Positions 1 through 9,559 of a DNA stretch of 64,000 bases are shown piece by piece. This DNA comes from Alcanivorax jadensis T9 (lineage in GTDB: Bacteria > Pseudomonadota > Gammaproteobacteria > Pseudomonadales > Alcanivoracaceae): the NCBI RefSeq assembly GCF_000756655.1, contig NZ_ARXU01000014.1, positions 1 through 64,000 of the forward strand. Direction: 5' to 3'. The notes under the pieces were generated by a model. That model had not been told where the DNA came from. It did no database searches and was given only the letters and a program-made list of their open reading frames with translations. Numbering within the stretch: position 1 is the stretch's first letter; each line of letters starts with the position of its first letter. The translations under genes were made by a program, and so were the position numbers.

Positions 1-157
1 CAGTTAACAGTGAATAGTTAACAGCCACGCGATCAGCGTTGGGCTGTATCTGAAACGCAAGAGGCCGCGCCCAGAATATGGGCGCGGCCTCTTGTGTTTC
101 AGACCCCACGGCGAGATCGCCGCGCGCTGTTAACTGTTCACTATTAACTGTTAACTA
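1..157. repeat. Composite inverted-repeat element E1
   Basis: The left arm (1-24, CAGTTAACAGTGAATAG...) is answered by an imperfect inverted arm at 127-156, with a GC-rich perfect hairpin (58-94) between them. The right arm contains the stop codon of the neighbouring minus-strand gene. The same plan of variable AT-rich outer arms around a GAGGCCGCG inner hairpin recurs near 21.0 and 46.0 kb. The left end may continue beyond the window. Confidence 0.7.
58..94. terminator. Perfect GC-rich hairpin, probable bidirectional terminator
   Basis: A perfect 16-bp stem (58-73 with 79-94) closes a 5-base loop. The arm carries GAGGCCGCGCCCA. It lies just past the 3' end of the minus-strand GGDEF/EAL gene. 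The T-run is weak (TTGTGTTT), so termination is inferred from position and stem strength. Confidence 0.6.
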
Positions 158-3030
158 TCCAACGCCTTCCTATACGCCTGCGTATGCAGCAACTCCACCA
201 GCTCTTTCTCCGGCACCGGGCGGCTGATCAAAAAGCCCTGGATGCTGTCGCAGTGCATGTCGCGCAGGATGCTCAGGTGGGCTTCGGTTTCCACCCCTTC
301 GGCGACTACGTTCATCTGCAGGCTGTGGGCCATGTCGATGATGGCGCGGGTGATGGCAGCGTCGTCCGGGCTCTTGTCCAGATCCATGATGAAGGAACGG
401 TCGATCTTCAGGGTATCCACCGGGAAACGCTTCAGGTAACTCAGTGAGGAATAGCCGGTGCCGAAGTCGTCCAGGGCCAGCTCGATGCCGCGGGTACGCA
501 GTTGCTGGAGCAGTTCGATGTTCTGCTCCATGTCTTCCATGATCAGGCTTTCGGTGAGCTCCAGTTCCAACAGGTGGGCGGGCAACTCGGTGCTTTCCAG
601 TACCCGGTCGACGATCTCGGCCACATTGCCCTTGCGGAACTGGTGCGCCGACAGGTTCACCGATACACAGATATTGCCCAGCCCCTGTTTGTACCACTGG
701 TGGGCCTGGCGGCATGAACGTTCCAGCACCAGCTCGCCAATGGCGGAGATCAGCCCGGTTTCCTCGGCCAGGGGAATGAAATCCGCCGGCGGCAGCAGGC
801 CCATGGTCGGGTGTTGCCAGCGCACCAGCGCTTCTACTGAGGTAATGCGGTTGCTGGCCAGGTCCATCTTCGGCTGGTAATAGACCACGAATTCGTTCTT
901 GAAGATGGCCTTGCGCAGGCTGGTTTCCAGGGCCAGCTGTTCCACCGAGGCCACGCGCATGTTGCTGCGGTAAAACTGGAAGTTGTTGCCGCCGCTGCGC
1001 TTGGCCTGATACACCGCCATGTCGGCCTGATTGATCATGCTCTGGGCTTCCTTGGCGGTGTCCGGGAACACGCTGATGCCAACGCTGGCGCCGAGCAGCA
1101 GTTCGTGGCCGTCAATCATGAAGGGCTTCTTCATGGCATTGATCAGCTTCTGGCAATGCTGGCTGATGGCCCCTTCGCCGCCGTGGTTTTCCAGCAGCAG
1201 GGTGAATTCATCGCCGCCCACCCGGGCGAGATTTTCTTCGCCCCCGGCGTGCTGGGCCATGCGCTCGGCGGCGGCCTTGAGCAGACGGTCACCGATTTCA
1301 TGGCCCAGGGATTCGTTGATCGGTTTGAAGCGGTCCAGGTCGATCATCAGCAGCGCCACCTTTTCCCGGTTCAGTCGTGCCAGGGTCAGGGACTTGTGCA
1401 GGTGTTCGCGGAACTGGGTGCGGTTGGCCAGGCCGGTGAGGCGGTCGTAATTGGACAGGAACTGCAGCTGCTGTTCGGTTTCCTTGCGGGTTGTCAGGTC
1501 GGACATCATGCCGACAAAACGGATCACCTTTTTGTGTTCGTCGCGAACCGCACTGACCTGCAGCCATTCCGGGAAAGGCTCGCCATTTCGGCGGGTCTCG
1601 CTGATTTCCCCTTCCCAAAAACCGGTCTCTCGCAACGCGGCGGTAATCATCTTGTAGGTGTCGCGGTTGGCGGCGGTTTCCTGATGATCCAGCACCTGCT
1701 TGCCCAGCACCATGGATTCGCTGTAGCCGGTAATCTGCTCGAAGCGGGCATTCACTGCCAGGAAGCGGAACTTGTGGTCGAGGATGAAGATGCCTTCCGG
1801 GGCGTTGTCGAAGACGGTGGCAGCCAGCCGCAGCTGCTCCTGGCTCTGGCGGTCTTCGGTGATATCCCGGCGGGTGCCGATCATGCGCAGAGCGCGGCCC
1901 TGATCAGACCAGGTCACCACCCGTCCCTCATCCTCGATCCAGCGCCAGCTGCCATCCGCATGGCGGAGCCGATACACGGCATGGTAACGGTCATCCTGGC
2001 CCTTGAAGTGGGACACCATGGCGCGGCGGATGCGGGTCAGATCTTCCGGGTGAACCAGGGTTTCCAGGTCGCCGAAGAAATTCTTGAAGTAGGCGCCGTC
2101 GTAACCCAGCAGGCGGTCGAAGTTGGTGTGGTAGTTGCGCCCGGTATCCAGCATCCAGTCCCACAGGCCGATATTGCTGGCTTCCAGCGCCAGTTCCAGT
2201 CGTTCACCGGTGGCTGCCAGGGCCTGGTTGGTTTCGCCCAGGGCCCGGGTGCGCTCCTGCACCATGGATTCCAGTCGCTCGTTGGTCTCCTGCAGGCGCT
2301 GGCGGGCTTCCTTACGCTCGTAGATTTCCTGAGCCAGCTTCTCGTTGAGGGCTTCCGCATCGCTGCGGGCCCGGTTCAGGTAGTCGATCAGCGACCGGTT
2401 GCTGGCCTGCAGCATCATGGCCTGGTGGCCGGTCTGGTTGATGCGGCGGGCGGCGAACAGGAAGAACAGTCCCAGCAGGGACATCAGCAGCATCAGCGAG
2501 AGCTGGCCATGGGCCTGGGTCTCCGACAGTCGCAGCATGCCGGGGCCGAGCAGCATCAGCAGATACAGGAAAACGGTGGGAAAGTGGCTACTGTAGGCGG
2601 CCAGAGCCATGGTGCTCAGGCCCAGCCCCAGGCAGGCAATGGTGAGCTGGGCGGCCAGCATGTCGCTGGCGAACAGGGTATCCAGGGGATTGAACAGGTA
2701 ACCGGCGGTGCCCAGGATCAGTGGGGTGCTCAGGGCGACGGCAGAAAGAATGCGACGGCAGTGTGGGGTGGCCAGATCGTTGCGCAGGCGCCGATGGCAG
2801 AAGGGCAGGGCGATCAACTTGCCGACCTGGACGGCAGCTACCAGTCCCAGCCAGATCAGCAAGTGCTGCCGGGGAATGGGGGTGCTCCAGTAGGCCCATA
2901 CCAGCGTGACGGCACTGGCTATTTCCAGCAACATCAGCACCGCAATGCCACTGAGTAACAGTTGGCACTGTTCAGTAAGCACGCCATTGAACGGCGGAGC
3001 GGTTCGGGTTTGCGGAGACTGCGAAGACAC
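151..3030 (-). CDS. Membrane PAS-GGDEF-EAL c-di-GMP signalling protein
   Basis: This 959-residue protein probably makes and/or degrades cyclic di-GMP at the inner membrane. The first ~200 residues are hydrophobic with several membrane segments. A coiled-coil-like stretch (about 205-265), two PAS domains (about 270-515), a GGDEF domain and a C-terminal EAL domain follow. Both catalytic signatures look intact: VGGDEF for cyclase; VEALVRW, ELTES and DDFGTGYSSL for phosphodiesterase. No RxxD inhibitory site is visible just before GGDEF. The start is GTG with AGAGG about 12 bases upstream. Which activity dominates and what the PAS domains sense cannot be read from sequence. It is transcribed away from uvrD. 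Confidence 0.9.
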   Translation of the reverse strand: MSSQSPQTRTAPPFNGVLTEQCQLLLSGIAVLMLLEIASAVTLVWAYWSTPIPRQHLLIWLGLVAAVQVGKLIALPFCHRRLRNDLATPHCRRILSAVALSTPLILGTAGYLFNPLDTLFASDMLAAQLTIACLGLGLSTMALAAYSSHFPTVFLYLLMLLGPGMLRLSETQAHGQLSLMLLMSLLGLFFLFAARRINQTGHQAMMLQASNRSLIDYLNRARSDAEALNEKLAQEIYERKEARQRLQETNERLESMVQERTRALGETNQALAATGERLELALEASNIGLWDWMLDTGRNYHTNFDRLLGYDGAYFKNFFGDLETLVHPEDLTRIRRAMVSHFKGQDDRYHAVYRLRHADGSWRWIEDEGRVVTWSDQGRALRMIGTRRDITEDRQSQEQLRLAATVFDNAPEGIFILDHKFRFLAVNARFEQITGYSESMVLGKQVLDHQETAANRDTYKMITAALRETGFWEGEISETRRNGEPFPEWLQVSAVRDEHKKVIRFVGMMSDLTTRKETEQQLQFLSNYDRLTGLANRTQFREHLHKSLTLARLNREKVALLMIDLDRFKPINESLGHEIGDRLLKAAAERMAQHAGGEENLARVGGDEFTLLLENHGGEGAISQHCQKLINAMKKPFMIDGHELLLGASVGISVFPDTAKEAQSMINQADMAVYQAKRSGGNNFQFYRSNMRVASVEQLALETSLRKAIFKNEFVVYYQPKMDLASNRITSVEALVRWQHPTMGLLPPADFIPLAEETGLISAIGELVLERSCRQAHQWYKQGLGNICVSVNLSAHQFRKGNVAEIVDRVLESTELPAHLLELELTESLIMEDMEQNIELLQQLRTRGIELALDDFGTGYSSLSYLKRFPVDTLKIDRSFIMDLDKSPDDAAITRAIIDMAHSLQMNVVAEGVETEAHLSILRDMHCDSIQGFLISRPVPEKELVELLHTQAYRKALDS

Positions 3031-3213
3031 CTTGATTATTATCCTCTGGCGTTTAGCCGAGTGTTTTTCTTTGTCAGTTTACCTATCGGCGATGCCAAGG
3101 GAAACCGCCATCTCACTCTTGATAGTGGCGTATTGCCATGCTGCACGGGTTCATCTAACCGGGTTCAGTATGCAGGCATCGCGCCAGCGGACATTCTGCT
3201 AAACTCCCGCGCC

Positions 3214-5376
3214 ATGGATGACGTAACTTCCCTTATTGATGGCTTGAACCCGGCCCAGCGCGACGCGGTGGCTGCCGATGACCGACATTTACTGGTGCTG
3301 GCTGGTGCCGGCTCGGGCAAGACCCGGGTGCTGGTGCACCGTATTGCCTGGCAGATCGCCACCGAGCAGGCCTCGCCGTTCGGTATTCTAGCGGTGACCT
3401 TTACCAACAAGGCCGCTGCCGAAATGCGCGGGCGCATCGAGCAGTTGCTGGACATGTCCGCCGACGGCATGTGGGTGGGCACCTTCCACGGCATTGCCCA
3501 TCGCCTGCTGCGCGCCCACTGGCAGGAAGCGGGCCTGCCCCAGGGCTTCCAGATCATCGATGCGGATGATCAGATCCGGCTGATCAAACGGGTGATCAAG
3601 GAGCTGGGGCTGGACGAGCAGCGCTGGCCGGCCCGTCAGGCCACCTGGTTTATCAATGGCCAGAAGGATGAGGGCCTGCGTGCCAAGCACATGGACGCCA
3701 ATGGCGATCTGTTCGTGCAGACCATGCAGAAGATCTACTTCGGCTACGAAGAAGCCTGCGAGCGCAGCGGCCTGGTGGACTTCAACGAAATGCTGCTGCG
3801 GGTGCTGGAGCTGTTCCGCGACAACGATGGCCTGCGTGGCCATTATCAGCGTCGCTTCCGGCACATTCTGGTGGACGAGTTTCAGGATACCAACAGCATC
3901 CAGTATGCCTGGCTGCGGTTGCTGGCCAACGACGATAATGCCGTCACCATCGTCGGCGATGATGACCAGTCCATCTACGGCTGGCGCGGCGCCAAGATCG
4001 AGAATATCCACAAGTTCAGCCGCGATTTCCCGGATACCCGCACCATTCGCCTGGAGCAGAACTACCGCTCCACCGGCACCATCCTGAAAGCGGCCAACGC
4101 CGTGATTGGCAACAATGCCGACCGGCTTGGCAAGGAACTGTGGACCGAGGGCAGCGACGGTGATCCGATTCGCCTCTATGCCGGGTTCAATGAAGTGGAC
4201 GAAGCCCGCTTTATTGCCGGGCGGGTGGAAAAGCTGTTTCAGGAAGGCACCGCGCGGCGGGAAATGGCGGTGCTGTACCGCTCCAACGCCCAGTCCCGGG
4301 TGCTGGAAGAAGCTTTTTTGCAGGCCGGTATTCCCTACCGTATTTACGGTGGTCAGCGCTTCTTCGAGCGGGCGGAAATCAAGAACGCCCTGGCCTACCT
4401 GCGCCTGCTCAGCCATCGCGATGCGGATGCCGCCTTCGAACGGGTGGTGAACACCCCCACCCGGGGCATCGGCAACAAGACTCTGGAAAGCCTGCGCGAG
4501 CTGGCACGTCAGCGTGGCGTGTCCCTGTGGGCTGCGGCTCAGGCGCTGATCAGTGAGCAGTTACTTACCGCCCGGGCCACCAATGCCCTGGCGGTGTTTC
4601 TGAACCTGGTGGCGCAGCTGGAGCAGCAATGCGATGGCTTGTCGCTGGCGGAAACCACCGAACATGTAATCGAAGCCAGTGGCCTGGTGGATTTCCATGG
4701 CAAGGAAAAAGGCGAAAAGGGCCAGCAACGGCTGGAAAACCTGCGCGAACTGGTCTCCGCCACTCGGGAATTCGGTGACGAGGATGAAGACTCCGAACTG
4801 GATAGCCTGACTGCCTTTCTCGACCACGCCGCCCTGGAATCCGGCGAGGGCCAGGCCGACGCCCATGAGGACGCGGTGCAGATGATGACCCTGCATTCCG
4901 CCAAGGGCCTGGAATTTCCGGCGGTATTCATCTGTGGCATGGAGGAAGGTCTGTTCCCCCACCAGATGTCCAGCCAGGAGCCGGGCCGCATGGCCGAAGA
5001 GCGGCGCCTCTGCTACGTGGGCCTGACTCGCGCCATGCGCGAGTTGTACCTGACCCATGCGGAAAGCCGTCGCCTCTACGGTAATGAAAACCATAACCCG
5101 CCCAGTCGTTTCCTGCGCGAAATTCCTGCCGAGTTTCTGGAAGAAATCCGCGCCCGGGCCGGCTTCAGCCGGCCGGTGGGCGGCGCGTCGCGGCCGATTC
5201 GGGAAACCGAGTCCAATGGCATCAACCTGGGCGCGCGGGTATTGCACCCGAAATTCGGCGAAGGCACCGTATTGCACTTCGAAGGCCAGGGCCCCAACGC
5301 CCGGCTGCAGATCAATTTTGACGGCGCCGGCACCAAGTGGCTGGTCAGCCAGTACGCCCGGCTGGAAGTGATATAA
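3214..5376 (+). CDS. uvrD: DNA helicase II UvrD
   Basis: This superfamily 1 3'-5' helicase removes UvrC and the excised strand in nucleotide excision repair and unwinds nicked DNA in mismatch repair. The ATG at 3214 gives 720 residues, the length of E. coli UvrD. Walker A is GAGSGKTR (about 31-38). VDEFQDTN and GDDDQSIYGWRG mark motifs II and III, and VGLTRAMREL lies in motif VI. The C-terminal Tudor-like segment ends in a conserved basic/hydrophobic stretch. The reading frame stays open 84 codons upstream, but that segment does not look like helicase and the family length supports the internal ATG. Rep is the main alternative, but the length and C-terminus favour UvrD. Confidence 0.94.
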   Translation: MDDVTSLIDGLNPAQRDAVAADDRHLLVLAGAGSGKTRVLVHRIAWQIATEQASPFGILAVTFTNKAAAEMRGRIEQLLDMSADGMWVGTFHGIAHRLLRAHWQEAGLPQGFQIIDADDQIRLIKRVIKELGLDEQRWPARQATWFINGQKDEGLRAKHMDANGDLFVQTMQKIYFGYEEACERSGLVDFNEMLLRVLELFRDNDGLRGHYQRRFRHILVDEFQDTNSIQYAWLRLLANDDNAVTIVGDDDQSIYGWRGAKIENIHKFSRDFPDTRTIRLEQNYRSTGTILKAANAVIGNNADRLGKELWTEGSDGDPIRLYAGFNEVDEARFIAGRVEKLFQEGTARREMAVLYRSNAQSRVLEEAFLQAGIPYRIYGGQRFFERAEIKNALAYLRLLSHRDADAAFERVVNTPTRGIGNKTLESLRELARQRGVSLWAAAQALISEQLLTARATNALAVFLNLVAQLEQQCDGLSLAETTEHVIEASGLVDFHGKEKGEKGQQRLENLRELVSATREFGDEDEDSELDSLTAFLDHAALESGEGQADAHEDAVQMMTLHSAKGLEFPAVFICGMEEGLFPHQMSSQEPGRMAEERRLCYVGLTRAMRELYLTHAESRRLYGNENHNPPSRFLREIPAEFLEEIRARAGFSRPVGGASRPIRETESNGINLGARVLHPKFGEGTVLHFEGQGPNARLQINFDGAGTKWLVSQYARLEVI

Positions 5377-5447
5377 CGCCGGATACTTGACGCAGGACGT
5401 GAGAAGCGTCGTGCATCAGGCCTCAGGTCGAAAAAAATAACCCGAAA

Positions 5448-5470
5448 GCGGCAGAGCGCTGCCGCCCTTT
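5448..5470 (+). terminator. Weak hairpin after uvrD
   Basis: A perfect 7-bp stem GCGGCAG/CTGCCGC with loop AGCG is followed by CCTTTA. It sits just before the ribosome-binding site of the next gene, so it could terminate uvrD transcripts or shape the TRAP leader. The U-tract is poor. Confidence 0.3.
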
Positions 5471-5485
5471 ATCGGAGGAGCTACC

Positions 5486-6631
5486 TTGGATCGTCGTAAA
5501 TTTGTTTCCGCCCTGGGTCTTGGGCTGGGTGGCCTGGCACTGGCTGGCTGCGAACAGAAAGACTGCCCGCCCGTGGAGGGTCAGGCTGCTGCCGGCGCGG
5601 AGCCGGAAAAGAAAAAGCCTGAACAGCAGACCTACGAATGGAAAATGGTGACCACCTGGCCGAAGAACTATCCCGGCCTGGGTGCTGGCGCCAACCGGTT
5701 TGCCAAGCGCGTGGAAGAAATGTCTGCCGGGCGTATCAAGATCAAGGTCTATGGCGCCAAGGAACTGGTGCCGGCCTTTGAAGTGTTCGATGCGGTGCGC
5801 CAGGGCAGCGCCGAGATGGGCCACGGGGCCGCCTACTACTGGAAAGGCAAGCACCCGGCCGCGCCGTTCTTTACCGCCGTCCCCTTCGGGCTTACGGCCC
5901 AGGAAATGAATGGCTGGTTGCACCATGGTGGCGGTCAGAAACTGTGGGACGATCTCTATGCCCAGTTCAATCTCAAGCCGTTTGCCTGTGGCAACACCGG
6001 CACCCAGATGGCGGGTTGGTTCAACAAGGAAATCAACAGCGTGGAGGACCTGAAGGGTCTGAAGATGCGTATGCCGGGCCTCGCCGGAGAGGTGCTGGGC
6101 AAGGTGGGTGCCACGCCAGTGCAGTTGCCGGGTGCCGAGGTGTTCACCTCCATGCAGACCGGTGCCATTGATGCGGCGGACTGGGTCGGCCCCTACAACG
6201 ATCTGACCTTTGGCCTGCACCGGGTCGCCGAGTACTACTATTACCCGGGTTGGCAGGAGCCGGGCCCGACCCTGGAACTGACCATCAACAAGACGGTATG
6301 GGACAGCTTGCCGGCGGACCTGCAGGCGATCATCCGTTACGCCGCCCAGTCGGAAAACCAGGACATGCTCGACGAGTATACCGCCCAGAACAACGCGGCC
6401 CTCCAGGAGCTGGTCAACAAGCACGGAGTGAAACTGCGCCGGTTGCCCGATGATGTCCTCAAGGCACTGAAGGAGGCCAGCGACGAGGTGATCGAAGCGC
6501 TGGTGGCCGACAACAGCGAAGCGCGCAAGGTGTACGAGTCCTACCGCAGGTTCCGCGACCAATCCGTGGAATACATGGCGGTGGCGGAGCAGTCGTATAT
6601 GAACGTGCGCAGTGAGTTAGCCAAAGGTTGA
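5486..6631 (+). CDS. TRAP transporter solute-binding lipoprotein (DctP/TakP-like)
   Basis: This is the periplasmic binding component of a tripartite ATP-independent transporter, probably for an organic or 2-oxo acid. The TTG start at 5486 is fixed by GGAGGAG 6 bases upstream and by the N-terminus it creates. That N-terminus has a twin-arginine motif (DRRKF), a hydrophobic stretch and a lipobox LAGC, so it looks like a Tat-exported lipoprotein of 381 residues. The GNTGTQMAGWF stretch and the overall pattern resemble TakP-type 2-oxoacid binders; the ligand is inferred. The matching permease genes lie at 7355-9270 on the opposite strand instead of following it, which is unusual for TRAP loci. 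Confidence 0.88.
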   Translation: MDRRKFVSALGLGLGGLALAGCEQKDCPPVEGQAAAGAEPEKKKPEQQTYEWKMVTTWPKNYPGLGAGANRFAKRVEEMSAGRIKIKVYGAKELVPAFEVFDAVRQGSAEMGHGAAYYWKGKHPAAPFFTAVPFGLTAQEMNGWLHHGGGQKLWDDLYAQFNLKPFACGNTGTQMAGWFNKEINSVEDLKGLKMRMPGLAGEVLGKVGATPVQLPGAEVFTSMQTGAIDAADWVGPYNDLTFGLHRVAEYYYYPGWQEPGPTLELTINKTVWDSLPADLQAIIRYAAQSENQDMLDEYTAQNNAALQELVNKHGVKLRRLPDDVLKALKEASDEVIEALVADNSEARKVYESYRRFRDQSVEYMAVAEQSYMNVRSELAKG

Positions 6632-6666
6632 GCGGAGGCGCCTCAAGAGGCGTATCTACGAAGCCG

Positions 6667-6829
6667 CTGTAGGAGCACCGCTTGAGGTGCGAACCGCGCT
6701 TGCGCGGAAATCGCCCGTAGGGCGATCAGGGATCTCAGTGCCCAACAGACCTTTCCGGAAAGAATAGCGCCAACCTCAATCCTCAGGCCTCGCTACGCTC
6801 GGTTCGCACCTCAAGCGGTGCTCCTACAG
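6667..6829. repeat. REP-type inverted pair R1 (CACC/GGTG stem)
   Basis: Two perfect 29-bp inverted arms (6667-6695 and 6801-6829) begin CTGTAGGAGC and end GCGAACC. Each arm contains its own small stem CACC-GCTTGA-GGTG. The centre holds GGAAATCGCCCG with AGGGCGAT, also found in R6 and R10. A further single unit with GCGCCGCCGGCGGCGC lies at 6847-6870. No gene is seen in 6632-6891. Confidence 0.85.
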
Positions 6830-6891
6830 AAAACCGAACCCCAACCGTAGGAGCGCCGCCGGCGGCGCGATAACCAAACGGCAGGCTTCGG

Positions 6892-7287
6892 TCAGTCCCT
6901 CGGCACCGCCCGGGTCCGCCCGGTGTCATCAATGGCCACGAAGGTGAAGTGCCCTTCGGTCACCTTGGACAGGGTGCCGGTGTCTTCGCGGATCCACACT
7001 TCCACCAGAATCTGCATGGAGCTGCGGCCCACATCCTGCAACTGGGTGTAGCAGCTGACCACGGCGCCCACCGGCACCGGGCGCAGGAAGGCCATGGAAT
7101 CAATCGCTACGGTGGCCACCCTGCCACGGGCTTTCTTGCGGGCGGTGACAGCACCGGCGAGATCCATCTGCGATACCAGCCAGCCACCAAAGATATCGCC
7201 ATTCCAGTTGGCGCTCTGCGGCATGGCGATGGTCTGAATAGCCAGGGTGCCGATGGGCTGGGGCATGTCGTCGGTGTTATCGGTCAT
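6892..7287 (-). CDS. yciA: Acyl-CoA thioesterase, YciA-type hotdog
   Basis: This enzyme hydrolyses acyl-CoA to free fatty acid and CoA in the cytoplasm. The 131 residues match the YciA/BACH hotdog family in length. The helix-leading sequence GDIFGGWLVSQMD carries the catalytic Asp region, and the later segment FLRPVPVGAVVSCY is typical. The ATG has GGATAAC upstream. It lies between the two halves of the TRAP locus with no sign of shared function; it reads in the same direction as the permease genes but 67 bases downstream of them. Confidence 0.87.
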   Translation of the reverse strand: MTDNTDDMPQPIGTLAIQTIAMPQSANWNGDIFGGWLVSQMDLAGAVTARKKARGRVATVAIDSMAFLRPVPVGAVVSCYTQLQDVGRSSMQILVEVWIREDTGTLSKVTEGHFTFVAIDDTGRTRAVPRD

Positions 7288-7354
7288 GTTTGTTATCCGT
7301 AATATTTTGAGCCGGTTTAGATTGCAGTCTATACACTGCCGCGCCGCAGTTCAT

Positions 7355-8725
7355 TTACCCGTAAAGTTGATCGGGGAGCCAGGTGGCCAGTTCCGGGAAC
7401 AGCGCCAGTATACCCAGCATTAGTAGCTGGATAATGATAAAAGGTATCACGCCCTGGTAAATCTGCGTGGTTTTTACCTCTGGCGGCGCCACCCCGCGCA
7501 AGTAAAACAGGGCAAACCCGAAGGGTGGGGTCAGAAAACTGGTTTGCAAGTTCAGGGCGATCATTACCCCCAGCCAGATCGGGTCCAGACCCATGGCTAG
7601 CAGTACCGGGCCGACGATGGGCACGACGACAAAGGTAATCTCGATAAAGTCGAGGATAAAGCCGAGCAGGAAGATCAGCAGCATCACCAGCAGGGTGGCG
7701 CCGATCACCCCACCGGGCAGGCTTTCGAACAGGGCATGGACCGCCTCCTCGCCACCGAAACCGCGAAACACCAGGGAAAACAGGCTGGCGCCGATCAGGA
7801 TCATGAACACCATGGCGGTGACCCGGCTGGTGGCGCGCACCACCTGGCCGAGAATCTGTCCGTTGAGGTGCCGGTTGCCGGCAGCCAGCAGCAGCGAACC
7901 GAAGGCGCCGACGCCGGCGGCTTCGGTGGGGGTGGCCTTGCCGGTGAGAATGGAGCCCAGCACCGCTGCAATCAGCAGCAGCGGCGGAATCAGGCCGCCC
8001 AGCAGGGGCCGCCAGCCGCGCGGTTCGTCATCACGAAACTGAAACGCCGGCGCCCACTCCGGTTTCAGCAGGCTGATGGCCACCACATACAAGAGATACA
8101 ACCCCACCAGAATCAGGCCGGGAATCAGCGCGCCCACAAACAGATCGCCTACCGACACCGTATCCAGTGACCACAACCCCTGCTTGAGCTGGGCTTCCTG
8201 ATAGGCGTTGGCCAGCACATCGCCCAGTAGCACCAGGGCAATGGAAGGGGGGATGATCTGCCCCAGGGTGCCGGTGGCACAGATCAGCCCGGTGGAAAGC
8301 TGTGGCTGATAACCCTGACGCAGCATGGTCGGCAGCGACAGCAGGCCCATGGTCACCACGGTGGCACCGACGATGCCGGTGCTGGCGGCCAGCAGCGCCC
8401 CCACCAGAATGATGGCCACACCCATACCGCCGGGCAGGCCGCCGAACAGCTGGCCCATACTGGCCAGCAATTTTTCCGCCACCCGCGATTTCTCCAGCAT
8501 GACCCCCATGAACACGAACAGGGGCACCGCCATCAGGGTGGTGTTGTCGATGATGCCGAACAGGCGGTTGGGCACAAAGGTCAGATCCGCCGGGTTGAAC
8601 GTGCCGGTCACCATGCCGGCGGCGGCGAACAGCAGGGCGGTACCGCCCAGCACAAAGGCCACCGGGTAACCGCTGAGCAGCACCAGGCACACCACCACAA
8701 ACATGATCAGGGGAACCCATTCCAT
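7355..8725 (-). CDS. dctM: TRAP transporter large permease (DctM)
   Basis: This is the large membrane subunit that couples sodium or proton entry to solute uptake. It has about 456 residues with roughly a dozen hydrophobic segments. Family-typical segments include PLFVFMGVMLEKS near the N-terminus, GIVGATVVTMGLLSLP, and LQTSFLTPPFGFALFYLRG near the C-terminus. The ATG at 8725 shares its A with the TGA stop of dctQ, so the two are translationally coupled; a GTG one codon earlier is also possible. Its binding-protein partner is probably the gene at 5486. Confidence 0.93.
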   Translation of the reverse strand: MEWVPLIMFVVVCLVLLSGYPVAFVLGGTALLFAAAGMVTGTFNPADLTFVPNRLFGIIDNTTLMAVPLFVFMGVMLEKSRVAEKLLASMGQLFGGLPGGMGVAIILVGALLAASTGIVGATVVTMGLLSLPTMLRQGYQPQLSTGLICATGTLGQIIPPSIALVLLGDVLANAYQEAQLKQGLWSLDTVSVGDLFVGALIPGLILVGLYLLYVVAISLLKPEWAPAFQFRDDEPRGWRPLLGGLIPPLLLIAAVLGSILTGKATPTEAAGVGAFGSLLLAAGNRHLNGQILGQVVRATSRVTAMVFMILIGASLFSLVFRGFGGEEAVHALFESLPGGVIGATLLVMLLIFLLGFILDFIEITFVVVPIVGPVLLAMGLDPIWLGVMIALNLQTSFLTPPFGFALFYLRGVAPPEVKTTQIYQGVIPFIIIQLLMLGILALFPELATWLPDQLYG

Positions 8726-9270
8726 CACAGGCCCTCCCCGGGGTGGTCCTGGGGAGCGGGCGGCGCCGCCCCCAGCAAGGTCAGGCCGTGGCGCAACAGC
8801 TCCGCAAGCGCCTGCACGGTGAGCAGGGCGGGCAGGATCAGCAGCAGGGTTTTCAGTAGATAGACAAACGGCAGGCCGCCATTGGCGGAGGCTTCCTGCT
8901 CGCGCCAGCTACTGACCACATAGTCCAGCGATAGCCAGAAAGTGGCCGCACACACCGGCAGCAGCAGAAACAGGGTGCCCAGCAGATTGACCCAGGCCCG
9001 GCCCCGGGGGCTGAAGCGCTGGTAGAGCACATCCACGCGCACGTGCTCGTCCTCGGCCAGGGTATAGGCAATTGCCAGCATAAAGAGGCTGCCGTGCAGA
9101 TAGGTGAGCGATTCCTGCAGGGCGATATTGCCGATGCCGAAGCCGTAGCGCAGCACCACCACCAGCACCATGCCCAGTACCAGCAGCAGGGCCAGCCAGG
9201 CGCTGCTGCGGCCCACCAGGGTGGTAAAACCGGCCAGACGTTGCTGCCAGCGTAATAGTTGTTGTGTCAT
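8725..9270 (-). CDS. dctQ: TRAP transporter small permease (DctQ)
   Basis: This is the small four-helix membrane subunit that binds DctM in the TRAP complex. The ATG at 9270 gives 181 residues beginning MTQQLLRWQQ. Four hydrophobic segments are visible, with VRVDVLYQRFSPRGR after the second, a typical DctQ feature. An upstream in-frame extension of 18 residues lacks support. It overlaps dctM at the stop/start junction. A TRAP transporter using the 5486 binding protein is the simplest reading, though proximity is the only evidence for that pairing. Confidence 0.88.
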   Translation of the reverse strand: MTQQLLRWQQRLAGFTTLVGRSSAWLALLLVLGMVLVVVLRYGFGIGNIALQESLTYLHGSLFMLAIAYTLAEDEHVRVDVLYQRFSPRGRAWVNLLGTLFLLLPVCAATFWLSLDYVVSSWREQEASANGGLPFVYLLKTLLLILPALLTVQALAELLRHGLTLLGAAPPAPQDHPGEGL

Positions 9271-9421
9271 AAAAACCTGTGCCCCGGGAGACTGGCTCCG
9301 GTGCCATCTGTGATACGGATGCATCCCGCGAAAACCCGCATTATACGGGGGCTGCCGGCTAGAACCAGAGTATCGGGCGGGATTGCCGGTAAAACTGACA
9401 GATCACAGGGGCGCAATGATC

Positions 9422-9455
9422 CTGTAATGTTGCTGTCATAAACCCTCTCTAGCAT
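9422..9455 (+). promoter_or_regulatory. Pho box and -10 of pstS
   Basis: Two 7-mers, CTGTAAT (9422-9428) and CTGTCAT (9433-9439), are separated by 4 bases, the spacing of a PhoB box. A -10-like TAGCAT lies at 9450-9455, about 11 bases past the second repeat, as in PhoB-dependent promoters. pstS starts about 105 bases downstream. Induction by phosphate starvation through PhoB is therefore expected. Confidence 0.8.
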
Positions 9456-9559
9456 GCGCTGTGCTGAAACATGAACTGGTTTGCAAAGATTGCAAGAACA
9501 AAACCGGGGTGGGGTCAAACCTGACAAGCGCCGGTGCCATGTAACTAGGAGGCTTAACC

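Noticed and set aside
1105-2958. Long plus-strand open frame of about 617 codons
   Set aside because: It is antisense to the intact GGDEF/EAL gene, has no recognisable domain and a Gln/Gly/His-rich shadow composition.
2962-3213. 84-codon upstream extension of uvrD
   Set aside because: It overlaps the start of the divergent gene and is not helicase-like; the ATG at 3214 gives the expected 720 residues.
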